A stretch of 64,000 bases of DNA from Alphaproteobacteria bacterium HGW-Alphaproteobacteria-1 (GCA_002842985.1 PHEQ01000008.1:1-64000), one strand, 5' to 3'; positions 29,073-38,029 are shown, numbered from the stretch's first letter. Numbers and translations are program-made. Notes: a model not told the origin generated them from the sequence alone.

Positions 29073-30203
29073 TCAAAGCTGCGCGACAGTCACCACATCG
29101 CGCAGTCCGTAGCCGTTGAAGCCGGTCGAGAGAGACCGCGTATAGGCCCCCATGCCGGCGATCAGCACATGATCGCCCTCTGTCATGTCGCCAGGCAGCG
29201 GCAGCGGCTCGGGCAGCCGGTCGATGCTGTCGCACGTCGGGCCAAAGACCACGCGCGCGACCGGTGCGCCGCGCCGTTCGGTGCCGTCAGGGGCGATCAC
29301 GCGCACCCGGTCGGGCGCGCCGATATCGCGGATCTCGGTCAGGCTGCCATAGACACCATCATTCAGAAACACGGCCCCCCCCGCACGGATCGCCTTGACC
29401 CGCAGGCCGAGGGTAAAGGCCTCGGCCACCATCGCGCGCCCCGGTTCGCAGACAAGCGCGGGGGCCTGCGCCCCGAAATGCCGCGTCACCTGCGTGCCGA
29501 TATGGGTGAAAATCGGCGTGAGGTCAGGCGCTCGCCCGGTGCGATGCGAGGCGAACCCGCCGCCCACGTTGAGCCGGTGAAGCCGCACGCCCGCAGCCTG
29601 CGCCACCTCCGCCGCGACGCCGATATAGACCCCCCACGCCGCCGGGTCGGCGCATTGCGTGCCAGGATGAAAGGTGAGCGAGGACACATAGCCGCGCGCT
29701 GAGACCTCGCGCAAAAGCGCCGCCGCGCCATCTGGCCCGAGACCGAATTTCGACCCGAAATCATAGGCAGCGCCGCGCACGGGCAACGCCAACCGAACGC
29801 TCATCTCGGCATCGCGCGCCACCCGGCCACTCAGCTTGTCCAATTCCCGCACGCAATCGACCGAATAGGCCCGCACACCCATGGTGGCCGCAACCGCGAT
29901 CTCGGCGGGCGAGCGCACCGGGTTGTGGTAATGCAGCACCGCATCGGGGCACAGCGCGCGCACCGCGCGCATCTCCTCTGGGCTGGCCACGTCAAAGGCG
30001 CCGAGCCCCGCCGCCACCAGATTGGCCAACACCTCCTCGCCCGGATTGGCCTTGACCGCATAGGTCACAAGACCCGGAAACCCCGCCTGAAAGGCCCGCG
30101 CCGTGGCGTGCAGCCGGTCGGGTGCGAAATAGAGCACAGGCGCATCCGGCGCGGTGCGGACAATATGGGCAATCGGATCGGACCAGGTCTCGGCGCGCTG
30201 CAT
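29073..30203 (-). CDS. Ornithine/lysine-type PLP decarboxylase (fold type III)
   Basis: This 376-residue enzyme resembles eukaryote-like ornithine decarboxylases. The PLP lysine lies in YAVKANP, the phosphate loop in VGGGF, EPGRAMV is present, and the substrate-side cysteine is in GPTCDSID. It likely makes putrescine or cadaverine. It is divergent from an Lrp-family regulator gene 108 bases away, which suggests amino-acid-responsive control. The choice between ornithine and lysine cannot be made from sequence. The start at 30203 is the Met before homology begins. Confidence 0.85.
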   Translation of the reverse strand: MQRAETWSDPIAHIVRTAPDAPVLYFAPDRLHATARAFQAGFPGLVTYAVKANPGEEVLANLVAAGLGAFDVASPEEMRAVRALCPDAVLHYHNPVRSPAEIAVAATMGVRAYSVDCVRELDKLSGRVARDAEMSVRLALPVRGAAYDFGSKFGLGPDGAAALLREVSARGYVSSLTFHPGTQCADPAAWGVYIGVAAEVAQAAGVRLHRLNVGGGFASHRTGRAPDLTPIFTHIGTQVTRHFGAQAPALVCEPGRAMVAEAFTLGLRVKAIRAGGAVFLNDGVYGSLTEIRDIGAPDRVRVIAPDGTERRGAPVARVVFGPTCDSIDRLPEPLPLPGDMTEGDHVLIAGMGAYTRSLSTGFNGYGLRDVVTVAQL

Positions 30204-30246
30204 CGGGGGCCTCTGTGCTGCTTTTCCATCAGTCTGCGGCAATTCA

Positions 30247-30276
30247 TTGTCGAATCCATGCGTCACTTCGTATAAT
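30247..30276 (+). promoter_or_regulatory. Probable sigma-70-like promoter of the Lrp-type gene
   Basis: TTGTCG at 30247-30252 and TATAAT at 30271-30276 are separated by 18 bases. Both boxes are close to consensus and face the regulator gene, whose ATG is at 30312. Confidence 0.55.
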
Positions 30277-30298
30277 ATGCAGATAATGTCATGCATAT
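30275..30298. promoter_or_regulatory. Inverted repeat, candidate Lrp operator
   Basis: ATATGCA at 30275-30281 and TGCATAT at 30292-30298 form a perfect 7-bp inverted repeat with a 10-base spacer. It overlaps the end of the -10 box and the likely transcription start of the Lrp-type gene. Autoregulation, and control of the divergent decarboxylase, would both fit. Confidence 0.5.
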
Positions 30299-30311
30299 CG
30301 GCGGAATAACG

Positions 30312-30743
30312 ATGCAGATTGACGAAACCGACCGCGCGTTGATCGCGCTCTTGCAGGAAAACGCACGGCTTCCGGTGGCCACGCTTGCCCGTCGCCTTGG
30401 CCTTGCGCGGACCACGGTTCAGGCGCGGCTTGACCGGCTCGAATCTTCGGGCGTGATCGCAGGTTACGCGCTCAGGCTCGGCGCGCAGGCCCGCGCAGCC
30501 CTGCGCGCCACGGTACTGCTGAGCATCGAGCCGCGCTCCGGCCCTGCCGTGCTCGCCCGCCTCAAATCGCTGGCGCAAGTGCGCCGCGTCCACACCACCT
30601 CGGGCCGCTTCGATCTCATCGTGACGCTCGAGGCCGAGACCACCGAAGCACTCGACGACACGCTCGACCGGATCGGCGAGGCCAAGGGCGTGCGCGGCTC
30701 GGAAAGCCTGATCCAGCTGGCCACCAAGATCGACCGGGCCTGA
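30312..30743 (+). CDS. Lrp/AsnC family transcriptional regulator
   Basis: This 143-residue protein has an N-terminal helix-turn-helix (DETDRALIALLQENARLP then ATLARRLGLARTTVQARL) and a C-terminal RAM/AsnC ligand domain with the SGRFDLIVTLEAE strand. Such proteins respond to amino acids. It is divergent from a PLP decarboxylase, which is its likely target. ATG 30312 is chosen because family similarity starts there. An ATG seven codons upstream lies within the candidate operator. Confidence 0.85.
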   Translation: MQIDETDRALIALLQENARLPVATLARRLGLARTTVQARLDRLESSGVIAGYALRLGAQARAALRATVLLSIEPRSGPAVLARLKSLAQVRRVHTTSGRFDLIVTLEAETTEALDDTLDRIGEAKGVRGSESLIQLATKIDRA

Positions 30744-30783
30744 TCCGGGGGCCTGATCCGGGGGCCTGAGCCGGGGCGCCGGG

Positions 30784-31758
30784 TCAGCGCCGCCCGAGCA
30801 AGCCCGCCGCGCGAAACCACAGCGCCAGCGCCGCGCCCAGCACCACCAGCCCCCCGGCCACGATCCAGAAAGCGCGCCCATCCTCGGCCCCCGGCATCCC
30901 GCCCACGTTGATCCCCAGAAGCCCGGTAATCAGGCCCAGCGGCAGAAAGATCGCCGCCACCACCGACAAAAGCAGCATCTGCCGGTTCATGGCCTCGGAG
31001 CGCGCGTCCAGGATCTGATCATGCACCACCTGCGCGCGATCGCGGATCGCGTCCAGTTCCTCGGCCAGCCGCGTCATCCGCTCGGTCGCCTCGCGCAGGC
31101 GTGAGCGGTTGTGCCCGCTTATCCAGGGCATCTCCTCGATCTCGAAGGTCGAGAGCGCGTCGCGCTGCGGGGCCATGTGGCGGCGCAGCACGATGGCCAC
31201 CCGCCGGGTATCGGCCAGCGCGCGCCGGTCCGCCATCGTGCGCCCGTCGATCGCCGCATCCTCAAGCGCGTCAAGCCGCTCGTTCAGACCCGCCACCACC
31301 GGTTCGGCCCGGTCCGCCAACCGCAGCGCCAGCCGCGCCACCAGTTCGGCGGGCCCCTCCGGGCCTTGCCCGCGCGCGATCCCCTCCATCACGTCGCTGA
31401 CGGCCATCAGGCGGCGTAGCTGCACGGTGACCACCAGATCGGCCGTCACCCACATGCGCAGCGAAACCATGTCCTCGACCTCGTCGCCGGGGTTGAGGTT
31501 GACACCACGCAGGTTGATCAGCAGCCCCGCGCCATGGGGCGTGCAGCGCGGGCGCGTCTCGGGAGCCAGCAGCGCGCGCTTTACCAGCGGATCGAGCGTT
31601 GCCGCCTCGAGCCACGCGCGCGCGCCCTCATGGGCACAGTTCACGTGCACCCAGGCCAGCCGCCCCGGCGCGCCCCAGCTGGCGGGATCGGCCCCGCTCG
31701 GCACCACCTCCTCGCCGCTTCCGTCAGACGCTATCCGCCAGCACCGCACACCTGTCAT
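30784..31758 (-). CDS. CorA-family metal transporter, ZntB-like
   Basis: This protein of about 324 residues has a large N-terminal cytoplasmic domain and two C-terminal membrane helices. The loop between them reads GLLGINVGGMPG, where CorA magnesium channels have G-M-N and ZntB has G-V-N or G-I-N. This favours a ZntB-like zinc transporter. The start at 31758 follows AGAGGG by about 7 bases; an ATG nine codons upstream is possible. It stands alone. Confidence 0.82.
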   Translation of the reverse strand: MTGVRCWRIASDGSGEEVVPSGADPASWGAPGRLAWVHVNCAHEGARAWLEAATLDPLVKRALLAPETRPRCTPHGAGLLINLRGVNLNPGDEVEDMVSLRMWVTADLVVTVQLRRLMAVSDVMEGIARGQGPEGPAELVARLALRLADRAEPVVAGLNERLDALEDAAIDGRTMADRRALADTRRVAIVLRRHMAPQRDALSTFEIEEMPWISGHNRSRLREATERMTRLAEELDAIRDRAQVVHDQILDARSEAMNRQMLLLSVVAAIFLPLGLITGLLGINVGGMPGAEDGRAFWIVAGGLVVLGAALALWFRAAGLLGRR

Positions 31759-31919
31759 CGCCTGCCCTCTCATCGCCAGGCGCACAGCTTAGCGCCAGAG
31801 CGCGCCCCTTGCCATCCCGACGCATGCCCGGCGCGGAAAATGCCGTCGCCGCCTTTTCCTTTCGGCCCACATTCGCTAGAGCAGGCCGGAACCCCGTGAT
31901 CTGACAGGAACAAGACGTC

Positions 31920-34900
31920 ATGGCGATGGACAAGACCTTCAACGCGGCCGAGGCCGAGGCGCGGATTTATGCGGCATGGGAAAAATCCGGGGCCTTTGCC
32001 GCCGGGGCCAATGCGACAGAGGGGGCAGAGACCTTCTCGATCATGATCCCTCCGCCCAACGTGACGGGCAGCCTTCACATGGGCCACGCCTTCAACAACA
32101 CGTTGCAGGATATCCTGATCCGCTGGCACCGGATGCGGGGGCATGACACGCTCTGGCAGCCGGGGCAGGATCATGCAGGGATCGCCACGCAGATGGTGGT
32201 GGAACGGCAACTGGCCGCCGAGGACAAGCGCCGCAGCGATTTCACCCGCGAGGCGTTTCTGGCCAAGGTCTGGGACTGGAAGACGCAATCGGGCGGCACG
32301 ATCATCAATCAGTTGAAGCGCCTCGGCGCGTCCTGCGACTGGTCGCGCAACGCCTTCACCATGTCCGGAGCGCCGGGTGCCCCCGCAGGCGAAGAGGGCA
32401 ATTTCCACGATGCGGTGATCAAGGTCTTTGTCGATCTCTACAACAAGGGCCTGATCTATCGCGGCAAGCGGTTGGTCAACTGGGACCCGCATTTCGAAAC
32501 GGCGATTTCCGATCTCGAGGTCGAGAACATCGAGGTGCCGGGCCACATGTGGCACTTCAAGTATCCGCTCGCGGGCGGCGAGACCTATGAATATGTCGAG
32601 CGCGACGCCGACGGCACCGTGACCCTGCGCGAGACGCGCGACTACATCTCCATCGCCACCACCCGCCCCGAGACGATGCTCGGCGATGGTGCCGTTGCGG
32701 TGCATCCGTCGGACACGCGCTATGCACCCATCGTGGGCAAGCTCTGCGAGATCCCGGTGGGACCGAAAGAGCATCGCCGTCTCATCCCGATCATCACCGA
32801 CGACTATCCCGACCCGGCCTTCGGCTCGGGCGCGGTCAAGATCACCGGCGCACATGATTTCAACGATTACGGTGTGGCGAGCCGCAACAACATCCCGATG
32901 TATCGCCTGATGGATACACGCGCCCATATGCGCAGTGACAGCCCCGATTACGCCACCTGCGCCGCCCGCGCGCAGGAGATCGCCGAGGGCGCGGCGTTCA
33001 CCATCGAGGAGGTGGACACATTGAACCTCGTGCCCGATCACCTGCGCGGGCTGGACCGGTTCGAGGCGCGGGAAAAGGTTGTCGAGGAAATCACTGCCGA
33101 GGGCCTCGCGGTGATGGTCCCCGCCCCCACCCCTTCCCCGTCATCCTCCGGCTCGACCGGAGGATCTCAGGCCGCCCTCCCCCCGTCATCCTCGGGCTTG
33201 ACCCGAGGATCCCGTGATCAAGAGATCCCCCATCAGGTCGGGGATGACATGGACTTGATTCCGCTGGTGGACTCGAAACCCATCATGCAGCCCTTCGGCG
33301 ACCGTTCCAAGGTGGTGATCGAGCCGATGCTGACCGATCAGTGGTTCGTCGACACGGCAAAAATCGTGCAGCCCGCCATCGACGCGGTGCGCTCGGGCGA
33401 GGTCACGATCCTGCCCGAACAGGATGCCAAGGTCTATTTCCACTGGCTCGAGAATATCGAGCCCTGGTGCATCTCGCGGCAACTCTGGTGGGGGCATCAG
33501 ATTCCGGTGTGGTATGGCTTTGACCTCAATGCGCCAGGTTTTCACGACGACGAGGGCGATGGCGCGCTTGACCTGACGGAAATGCTGCGCCTGCTGAACG
33601 AGGGGCATCTTGGCCCGCTGATGGAATGCGGCGCAAATTTCGACGCGGTCTCGGATGCCTGGCACGACCGGCTGGCAAACCTGCCGGTGCCCCTCGCCGC
33701 GATGCAGGTGGTCGAGGTCGAGAGCCGCGACGCCGCGCTGCACCGTCTCGCCTCGTCTCTGGCCGAGTATACCGCGACGCAGGATCCCACCCATCTGGTC
33801 TACCCGGTCTGGCGCGACCCCGACGTGCTCGACACCTGGTTCTCCTCCGGCCTCTGGCCGATCGGCACGCTCGGCTGGCCAGAGGACACGCCGGAGCTCC
33901 GGAAATACTTCCCCACCTCCGTTCTCGTCACCGGCTTTGACATCATCTTCTTCTGGGTCGCCCGGATGATGATGATGCAATATGCCGTCGTGGGGCAAAA
34001 GCCGTTCTCCCACGTCTATGTCCACGCCCTTGTCCGCGACGAGACCGGCAAGAAGATGTCCAAATCGCTTGGCAACGTGCTCGACCCGCTCGATCTCATC
34101 GACGAATACGGCGCCGACGCTGTGCGTTTCACCCTCACCGCGATGGCCGCCATGGGGCGCGATCTGAAGCTCTCGAGGGACCGCATCGCTGGCTATCGCA
34201 ACTTCACCACCAAGCTCTGGAACGCCGCGCGCTTTGCCGAGATGAACGCGGCCACCGGATCGGATGGCGCGATCCCCACCCCGAACGCCACCGTCAACAA
34301 GTGGATCATCGGCGAAACCGCCAAGGCGCGGGTCGCGGTGGACGAGGCGCTGGAAACCTTCCGCTTCAACGATGCGGCCAACACGCTTTATGCCTTCGTC
34401 TGGGGCACGGTCTGCGACTGGTATGTGGAATTTTCCAAGCCGCTGCTGCTGGATGGCGATGCCGCGACCAAGGCGGAAACCCAAGCCACAATGGCCTGGG
34501 TGATTGACCAATGCCTGATCCTCCTGCACCCGATCATGCCCTTCGTCACCGAAGAGCTGTGGGGCACGCTCAGCCAGCGGCAGAAGATGATCGTGCATGC
34601 CGACTGGCCGGCCTATGGCCTTGACCTGATCGACGCCGACGCCGACCGCGAGATGAACTGGGTGATTGCCCTCATCGACCAGGTGCGGTCCGTGCGCGCC
34701 CAGATGCATGTGCCGGCCGGTCTCCATGTGCCGCTGCTGGTCACGGAACTGAGCGACGCGGGCCGCGCGGCCTGGGACCGCAACGCCGCCATGATCCAGC
34801 GGCTCGCCCGCATCGAGAGCCTGAGCACCGCCGCCATCCTTCCCAAGGGCTGCGCCACCATCGCGGTCGAGGGTGCAACCTTCGGCCTGCCACTGGCCGG

Positions 34901-35054
34901 GATCATCGACGTGACCGAGGAAAAGGCACGGCTGGAAAAGACGCTGGGGAAACTCGCCAAGGAGAGGAAGAGGCCAGGCTGCGCGCCGCCCTTGACCGGC
35001 TCGCCGAGCTTGGCTGAACGGACGCCTCCGGCGGGAGTATTTCAGGAACGATGA
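31920..35054 (+). CDS. valS: Valyl-tRNA synthetase with in-frame repeat and altered C-terminus
   Basis: This 1044-residue class I synthetase charges tRNA-Val. It has [13 protein letters not shown] near residue 45 and KMSKS at 712-716, with the editing domain between. Two features are odd. Residues 406-443 are encoded by two copies of an intergenic palindromic repeat, giving a Ser/Gly/Pro-rich insert before the conserved [10 protein letters not shown] segment. At the end, after [11 protein letters not shown], about 30-40 residues of the C-terminal coiled-coil arm are missing and the frame is shifted. The lost ending ([17 protein letters not shown], stop at 35034) is still readable in the next frame. 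The actual frame ends in a repeat at 35054. Confidence 0.93.
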   Translation: MAMDKTFNAAEAEARIYAAWEKSGAFAAGANATEGAETFSIMIPPPNVTGSLHMGHAFNNTLQDILIRWHRMRGHDTLWQPGQDHAGIATQMVVERQLAAEDKRRSDFTREAFLAKVWDWKTQSGGTIINQLKRLGASCDWSRNAFTMSGAPGAPAGEEGNFHDAVIKVFVDLYNKGLIYRGKRLVNWDPHFETAISDLEVENIEVPGHMWHFKYPLAGGETYEYVERDADGTVTLRETRDYISIATTRPETMLGDGAVAVHPSDTRYAPIVGKLCEIPVGPKEHRRLIPIITDDYPDPAFGSGAVKITGAHDFNDYGVASRNNIPMYRLMDTRAHMRSDSPDYATCAARAQEIAEGAAFTIEEVDTLNLVPDHLRGLDRFEAREKVVEEITAEGLAVMVPAPTPSPSSSGSTGGSQAALPPSSSGLTRGSRDQEIPHQVGDDMDLIPLVDSKPIMQPFGDRSKVVIEPMLTDQWFVDTAKIVQPAIDAVRSGEVTILPEQDAKVYFHWLENIEPWCISRQLWWGHQIPVWYGFDLNAPGFHDDEGDGALDLTEMLRLLNEGHLGPLMECGANFDAVSDAWHDRLANLPVPLAAMQVVEVESRDAALHRLASSLAEYTATQDPTHLVYPVWRDPDVLDTWFSSGLWPIGTLGWPEDTPELRKYFPTSVLVTGFDIIFFWVARMMMMQYAVVGQKPFSHVYVHALVRDETGKKMSKSLGNVLDPLDLIDEYGADAVRFTLTAMAAMGRDLKLSRDRIAGYRNFTTKLWNAARFAEMNAATGSDGAIPTPNATVNKWIIGETAKARVAVDEALETFRFNDAANTLYAFVWGTVCDWYVEFSKPLLLDGDAATKAETQATMAWVIDQCLILLHPIMPFVTEELWGTLSQRQKMIVHADWPAYGLDLIDADADREMNWVIALIDQVRSVRAQMHVPAGLHVPLLVTELSDAGRAAWDRNAAMIQRLARIESLSTAAILPKGCATIAVEGATFGLPLAGIIDVTEEKARLEKTLGKLAKERKRPGCAPPLTGSPSLAERTPPAGVFQER
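33136..33252 (+). repeat. Palindromic intergenic-type repeat inside valS, two copies
   Basis: A partial copy (33136-33167) and a full copy (33181-33252) begin with CCCCGTCATCCTC. The full copy contains CTCGGGCTTGACCCGAG, a hairpin, and ends with GGTCGGGGATGAC, so its termini are inverted repeats (GTCATCC and GGATGAC). Elements of this sequence are common between genes in alphaproteobacteria. Here both copies are in frame and translated. Confidence 0.8.
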
Positions 35055-35089
35055 ACCTGCCCCCCGGTTTCATCGTTCTGCAAATACTC
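35035..35089. repeat. Imperfect 21-bp inverted repeat at the valS end
   Basis: The arms 35035-35055 and 35069-35089 (starting GAGTATTT and ending AAATACTC) match with few mismatches around a C-rich loop. The TGA that ends valS lies in the left arm. It probably works as a terminator for the convergent genes. The GGAGTATTT core recurs at 37010, a widespread roseobacter intergenic motif. Confidence 0.65.
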
Positions 35090-35119
35090 AACTTTCCTGC
35101 TCTCGCCGCCGGGCGCGGC

Positions 35120-36066
35120 CTAGCCCGCTTTGAGAACGATCTTGCCGATATGCGCGCTTGATTCCATCCGCGCATGGGCAGCCGCCGCCTCGGCCAGCGG
35201 ATATTCGGAATCCATCACGGGGGCCACGCGCCCCGCCTCCAGCAGCGGCCAGACATGTTCGCGCAAGCCATCGGCGATCCGCGCCTTGGCCAGATCGCTC
35301 TGCGGGCGCAGCGTGCTGCCGGTGATGGTCAGCCGCCGCATCATTACCTGCGCGAAATTCAACTCGACCTTGGGCCCCTGCAAAAACGCGATCTGCACCA
35401 GCCGCCCGTCATCGGCGAGCGCGCGCACGTTGCGCGGCAGGTAGTCGCCGCCCACCATGTCGAGGATGAGATCGGCCCCGCCCTCGGCGCGCAGCACCTC
35501 GACGAAATCCGCCTCGAGACCCGGCATTTTTCGGCCGATCCGGCGGTCGTGAACACCCGCGCGCCAAGGGCCTGTGCCAGCTGGATCGCTGTCGTCCCGA
35601 TCCCCGAAGAGCCGCCATGCACCAGGAACCGCTCGCCGCCCCGCAGCCCCCCGCGCTGAAACACGTTGGACCAGACGGTGAAAAACGTCTCGGGCAGGCA
35701 GGCCGCCTCGCGCAGGCCCATCCCCGCAGGCACGGGCAGGCAATGCGCGGCGGGTGTGGCCACGTATTCGGCATAGCCACCCCCCGGCAGCAGCGCGCAG
35801 ACCTGATCGCCGATGGCCCACCCGCTCACGCCCGCGCCAAGCGCCACGATCTCGCCCGCGCCCTCGAGTCCCGGCAGGTCCGAGGCCCCCGGCGGCGGCG
35901 CATAATTGCCCGCCCGTTGCAGCGCGTCGGGCCGGTTCACCCCCGCATATGCCAGCCGGATCACCACCTCGCCCGGCCGCGCCACGGGGCGGGGCCGGGT
36001 GGTGGGCGTCAATACCTCCGGCCCGCCGGGGCGCGCGATTTCCACTGCCTGCATCGTCTTGGTCAT
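35120..36066 (-). pseudogene. NAD(P)H-quinone oxidoreductase (zinc-free MDR), frameshifted
   Basis: The 5' part (36066 to about 35530) reads as a PIG3/Qor-type oxidoreductase through GVNRPDALQRAG, VHGGSSGIGTTAIQLAQ and TTAGSAEKC. The 3' part continues in another frame as EADFVEVLRAEGG, LDMVGGDYLPRN and a normal C-terminus ending HIGKIVLKAG at 35120. Compared with the family, roughly 35-40 bases of the nucleotide-binding region are missing at about 35525, which causes the shift. The gene is therefore disrupted by a small deletion, unless this is a sequence error. Confidence 0.8.
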
Positions 36067-36079
36067 GTCGTGCCTTTCT

Positions 36080-36769
36080 TCAGCTCTGACGGCCCCAGCG
36101 GCCCGGCATCCCGGCCTGCTGTGCGCCCAGAGGCGCGCGCACCCGTCCCAGAACCGAGAGCGGGCCGGCCATCAGCCCCGCCACCAGCCGGTTCTCGCGT
36201 GCCTTGGCCTTGACGGTCTCGATCCGCATCACATCCTCGATCCGCCGGTCGAGAAACTCCCATGTCGCGCCCTGCCCCTCGCTCTCGTCGCCGAGCCAGT
36301 AGAGCACCGTCGCGCCATAAACCCCCGAGAGCGTGGCGCGTTTCGTATACCAGTTGATATCCTCGGAGGTATCGCCAAGCGCCGTCCATATCCGGTCCGC
36401 GGTGGACCAGAGTGCGCGCGCCCCGTCGCCCGCGTGCTGCGGCAGAACGAAAAGCGTCATGCCGCGGCGCACCAGTTCGCGATCCTCGACCGCCTCGAGC
36501 CGCGCGCGCACGGCGAATGCCACCCTGTCGCGGAATCGCATCGCCGAGAGATCGGCGGCCTCGAGCGCCGCCACCATGGCCGCATCGCCCGCCTCGTGAT
36601 AGGCCAGCGCCAGATCGACCGCGCCGCGCGGACACACCGCCGCCACCAGCGCGGGCGGTATCCCCAACTCCTCTGCGGCCAGCCGCAGCGTCGCCTCGCT
36701 CCACCCGTCAAAGGGCACATGCGGCTTGGCGGCCTCGAGCAGGCGGGATTTAAGATCGGTCTCGGACAT
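36080..36769 (-). CDS. COQ9 family protein (ubiquinone biosynthesis)
   Basis: This 229-residue protein matches COQ9. It has a TetR-like N-terminal helical part and the C-terminal lipid-binding segment (SEDINWYTKRATLSGVYGAT, then WLGDESEG and FLDRRIEDVM). COQ9 presents ubiquinone precursors to COQ7-type hydroxylases. The second ATG (36769) is preferred because GGAGG lies 8 bases before it and only 2 bases before the first. In Rhodobacterales it usually sits next to rpsU, of which a remnant lies just upstream. Confidence 0.9.
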   Translation of the reverse strand: MSETDLKSRLLEAAKPHVPFDGWSEATLRLAAEELGIPPALVAAVCPRGAVDLALAYHEAGDAAMVAALEAADLSAMRFRDRVAFAVRARLEAVEDRELVRRGMTLFVLPQHAGDGARALWSTADRIWTALGDTSEDINWYTKRATLSGVYGATVLYWLGDESEGQGATWEFLDRRIEDVMRIETVKAKARENRLVAGLMAGPLSVLGRVRAPLGAQQAGMPGRWGRQS

Positions 36770-36874
36770 GGGCATTTCCTCCGCTCGCGCACCCTAGACA
36801 AGTTCGGGGCGCTTTGCTATACGGCCACTTCCTGCAAATCTTGCAACTTTAACTTAGGAAGGTGGTGACACCAC

Positions 36875-36886
36875 ATGCAGGTTAGT
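36875..36886 (+). pseudogene. rpsU: rpsU (ribosomal protein S21) remnant: four codons
   Basis: A strong leader with AGGAAGGTGG precedes ATG CAG GTT AGT (Met-Gln-Val-Ser), the exact start expected for rhodobacterial S21. The next codons do not encode S21. A rho-independent terminator follows within 30 bases, as it would after rpsU. The COQ9 neighbour is also the usual one. I infer that almost the whole coding region was deleted, leaving leader, first codons and terminator. A short frame does continue to 37090 but has no S21 likeness. Confidence 0.55.
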
Positions 36887-36913
36887 TCGCCGCAAGAGAT
36901 TCCGACACGAAGA

Positions 36914-36952
36914 GACGACCCCCGGGCAGGCGCTTCGGGGGTTTGTCGTTTT
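36914..36952 (+). terminator. Rho-independent terminator after the rpsU remnant
   Basis: CCCCCG at 36919-36924 pairs with CGGGGG at 36936-36941, followed by GTTTGTCGTTTT. This would have terminated rpsU. Confidence 0.7.
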
Positions 36953-36959
36953 CGGGGGG

Positions 36960-37032
36960 GGCTTTTCAGGGGGCTCTGCCCCCGCCGCCCCTGCGGGGCG
37001 ACACCCCCGGAGTATTTGTCGAACAGTGAAGC
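36960..37032. repeat. Roseobacter-type G/C-rich intergenic repeat
   Basis: GGGGGCTCTGCCCCC forms a hairpin, CCCCTGCGGGG another, and CACCCCCGGAGTATTTG follows. This composite is a common intergenic repeat in Rhodobacteraceae. The GGAGTATTT part is shared with the element at 35035-35089. Confidence 0.6.
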
Positions 37033-37039
37033 CGCAGCG

Positions 37040-37219
37040 TCAGTTCAGACGGCACAAGGCCCCGCCGCGCAGGATCGATGTGACGAATAGCCCCTCGGCA
37101 TCGTCGCGGATGGCATAGCCATATCCGCGCACCCGGTGACGCCATTCCCGGTCCGAGATGGCCTTGCCGCGCTCGCTCAGCACGAGGGCGCGAATGTCGT
37201 CGGTTGTGTCCAGGATCAT
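37040..37219 (-). CDS. Small conserved hypothetical protein
   Basis: This 59-residue acidic/basic protein begins MILDTTDDIRALVLSERGKA. It looks like a short protein found in other roseobacters, but I know no function. It has no membrane segment or cysteine pair. The start is the ATG where similarity would begin. An upstream extension to 37291 lacks support. Confidence 0.5.
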   Translation of the reverse strand: MILDTTDDIRALVLSERGKAISDREWRHRVRGYGYAIRDDAEGLFVTSILRGGALCRLN

Positions 37220-37312
37220 CGTTTCTATCCTTGTTACAGTCAGTCGATGGATCACGGATAGTTGACATCTGTGGCGGTAATCGCGCCGCATTGTGGCAGG
37301 GGCGCGGAAATG

Positions 37313-38029
37313 TCAGGGCGCGACGGCATCGACGCCGGGCAGTTGCGCCGCCTCCTCGCGGCAGGCGCGCGCAGCGGCCACCAATGCGCGGAAAATTCCC
37401 ATCTGACGGTGTGCGTAAAAGAGATGCTCGGGGTGCCATTGCACGCCAAGGGCAAAGGGCTCCTCGACCCGCTCGATCGCCTGAATCATCCCACCCTGAT
37501 CGCGCGCAGCCACGCGCAGCCCCGCGCCCAGCCTGTCCACCGCCTGGGAATGCAGTGCGTTAACCTTCATCGGCGCCGTGCCCGCGAGCCGCGCCAATCG
37601 CGTGCCGGGTTCCAGATGCACCACTTTGCGCGGCAGGATCGTGCGCCGGTGATCGCTGGCGGCGTAGGTGGCATAGGCGTCCTGATGCAGCGTGCCGCCC
37701 AGTGCCACGTTGAGCATCTGACTGCCCCGGCAAATCCCCAGAACCGGCCGGTTCTGCGCGAAGGCACCCAGCACCACGGCGCGCTCCAGCGCGTCACGGT
37801 CCGGGTCGAGCCGCGCAGAGGTGACGATCCGCCCGCCATAAAGGTCGGGCGAGATATCGTCGCCGCCGCCGATGATGACGCCGTCCACCGCGCCCATATC
37901 CACCGCCCGCCCCGCCTGCCAGCGCCGCGCCCGCCCGCCTGCCAGCCAGACGTTAAGTGCAATGAGCGGAAAGATGCGCCAACCCGACCGTGCCGAGACG
38001 GTCACGCCGATCACCGGGCGCATGGTCAT
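37313..38029 (-). CDS. Class I glutamine amidotransferase (peptidase C26, PuuD-like)
   Basis: This 238-residue protein belongs to the gamma-glutamyl-gamma-aminobutyrate hydrolase group. The nucleophile is in LGICRGSQMLNVALGG, the catalytic His and Glu are in GVQWHPEHL, and IIGGGDDISPDLYGG is typical. Its ATG overlaps the stop of the amidoligase gene (ATGA). Amidotransferases of this kind are known partners of amidoligases, so the pair probably makes and breaks an amide bond on the same substrate. Confidence 0.85.
   Translation of the reverse strand: MTMRPVIGVTVSARSGWRIFPLIALNVWLAGGRARRWQAGRAVDMGAVDGVIIGGGDDISPDLYGGRIVTSARLDPDRDALERAVVLGAFAQNRPVLGICRGSQMLNVALGGTLHQDAYATYAASDHRRTILPRKVVHLEPGTRLARLAGTAPMKVNALHSQAVDRLGAGLRVAARDQGGMIQAIERVEEPFALGVQWHPEHLFYAHRQMGIFRALVAAARACREEAAQLPGVDAVAP

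Noticed and set aside
33136-33252. Possible CRISPR or tandem-repeat array in valS
   Set aside because: Only two unequal copies of a palindromic repeat without regular spacers, and no cas genes in the window.
33186-34727. 513-codon minus-strand frame opposite valS
   Set aside because: Shadow of valS, which is unmistakable on the plus strand.
36875-37090. 71-codon frame beginning at the rpsU start
   Set aside because: Beyond the first four codons it has no S21 similarity and runs through a terminator and a repeat, so I treat it as a by-product of deletion.
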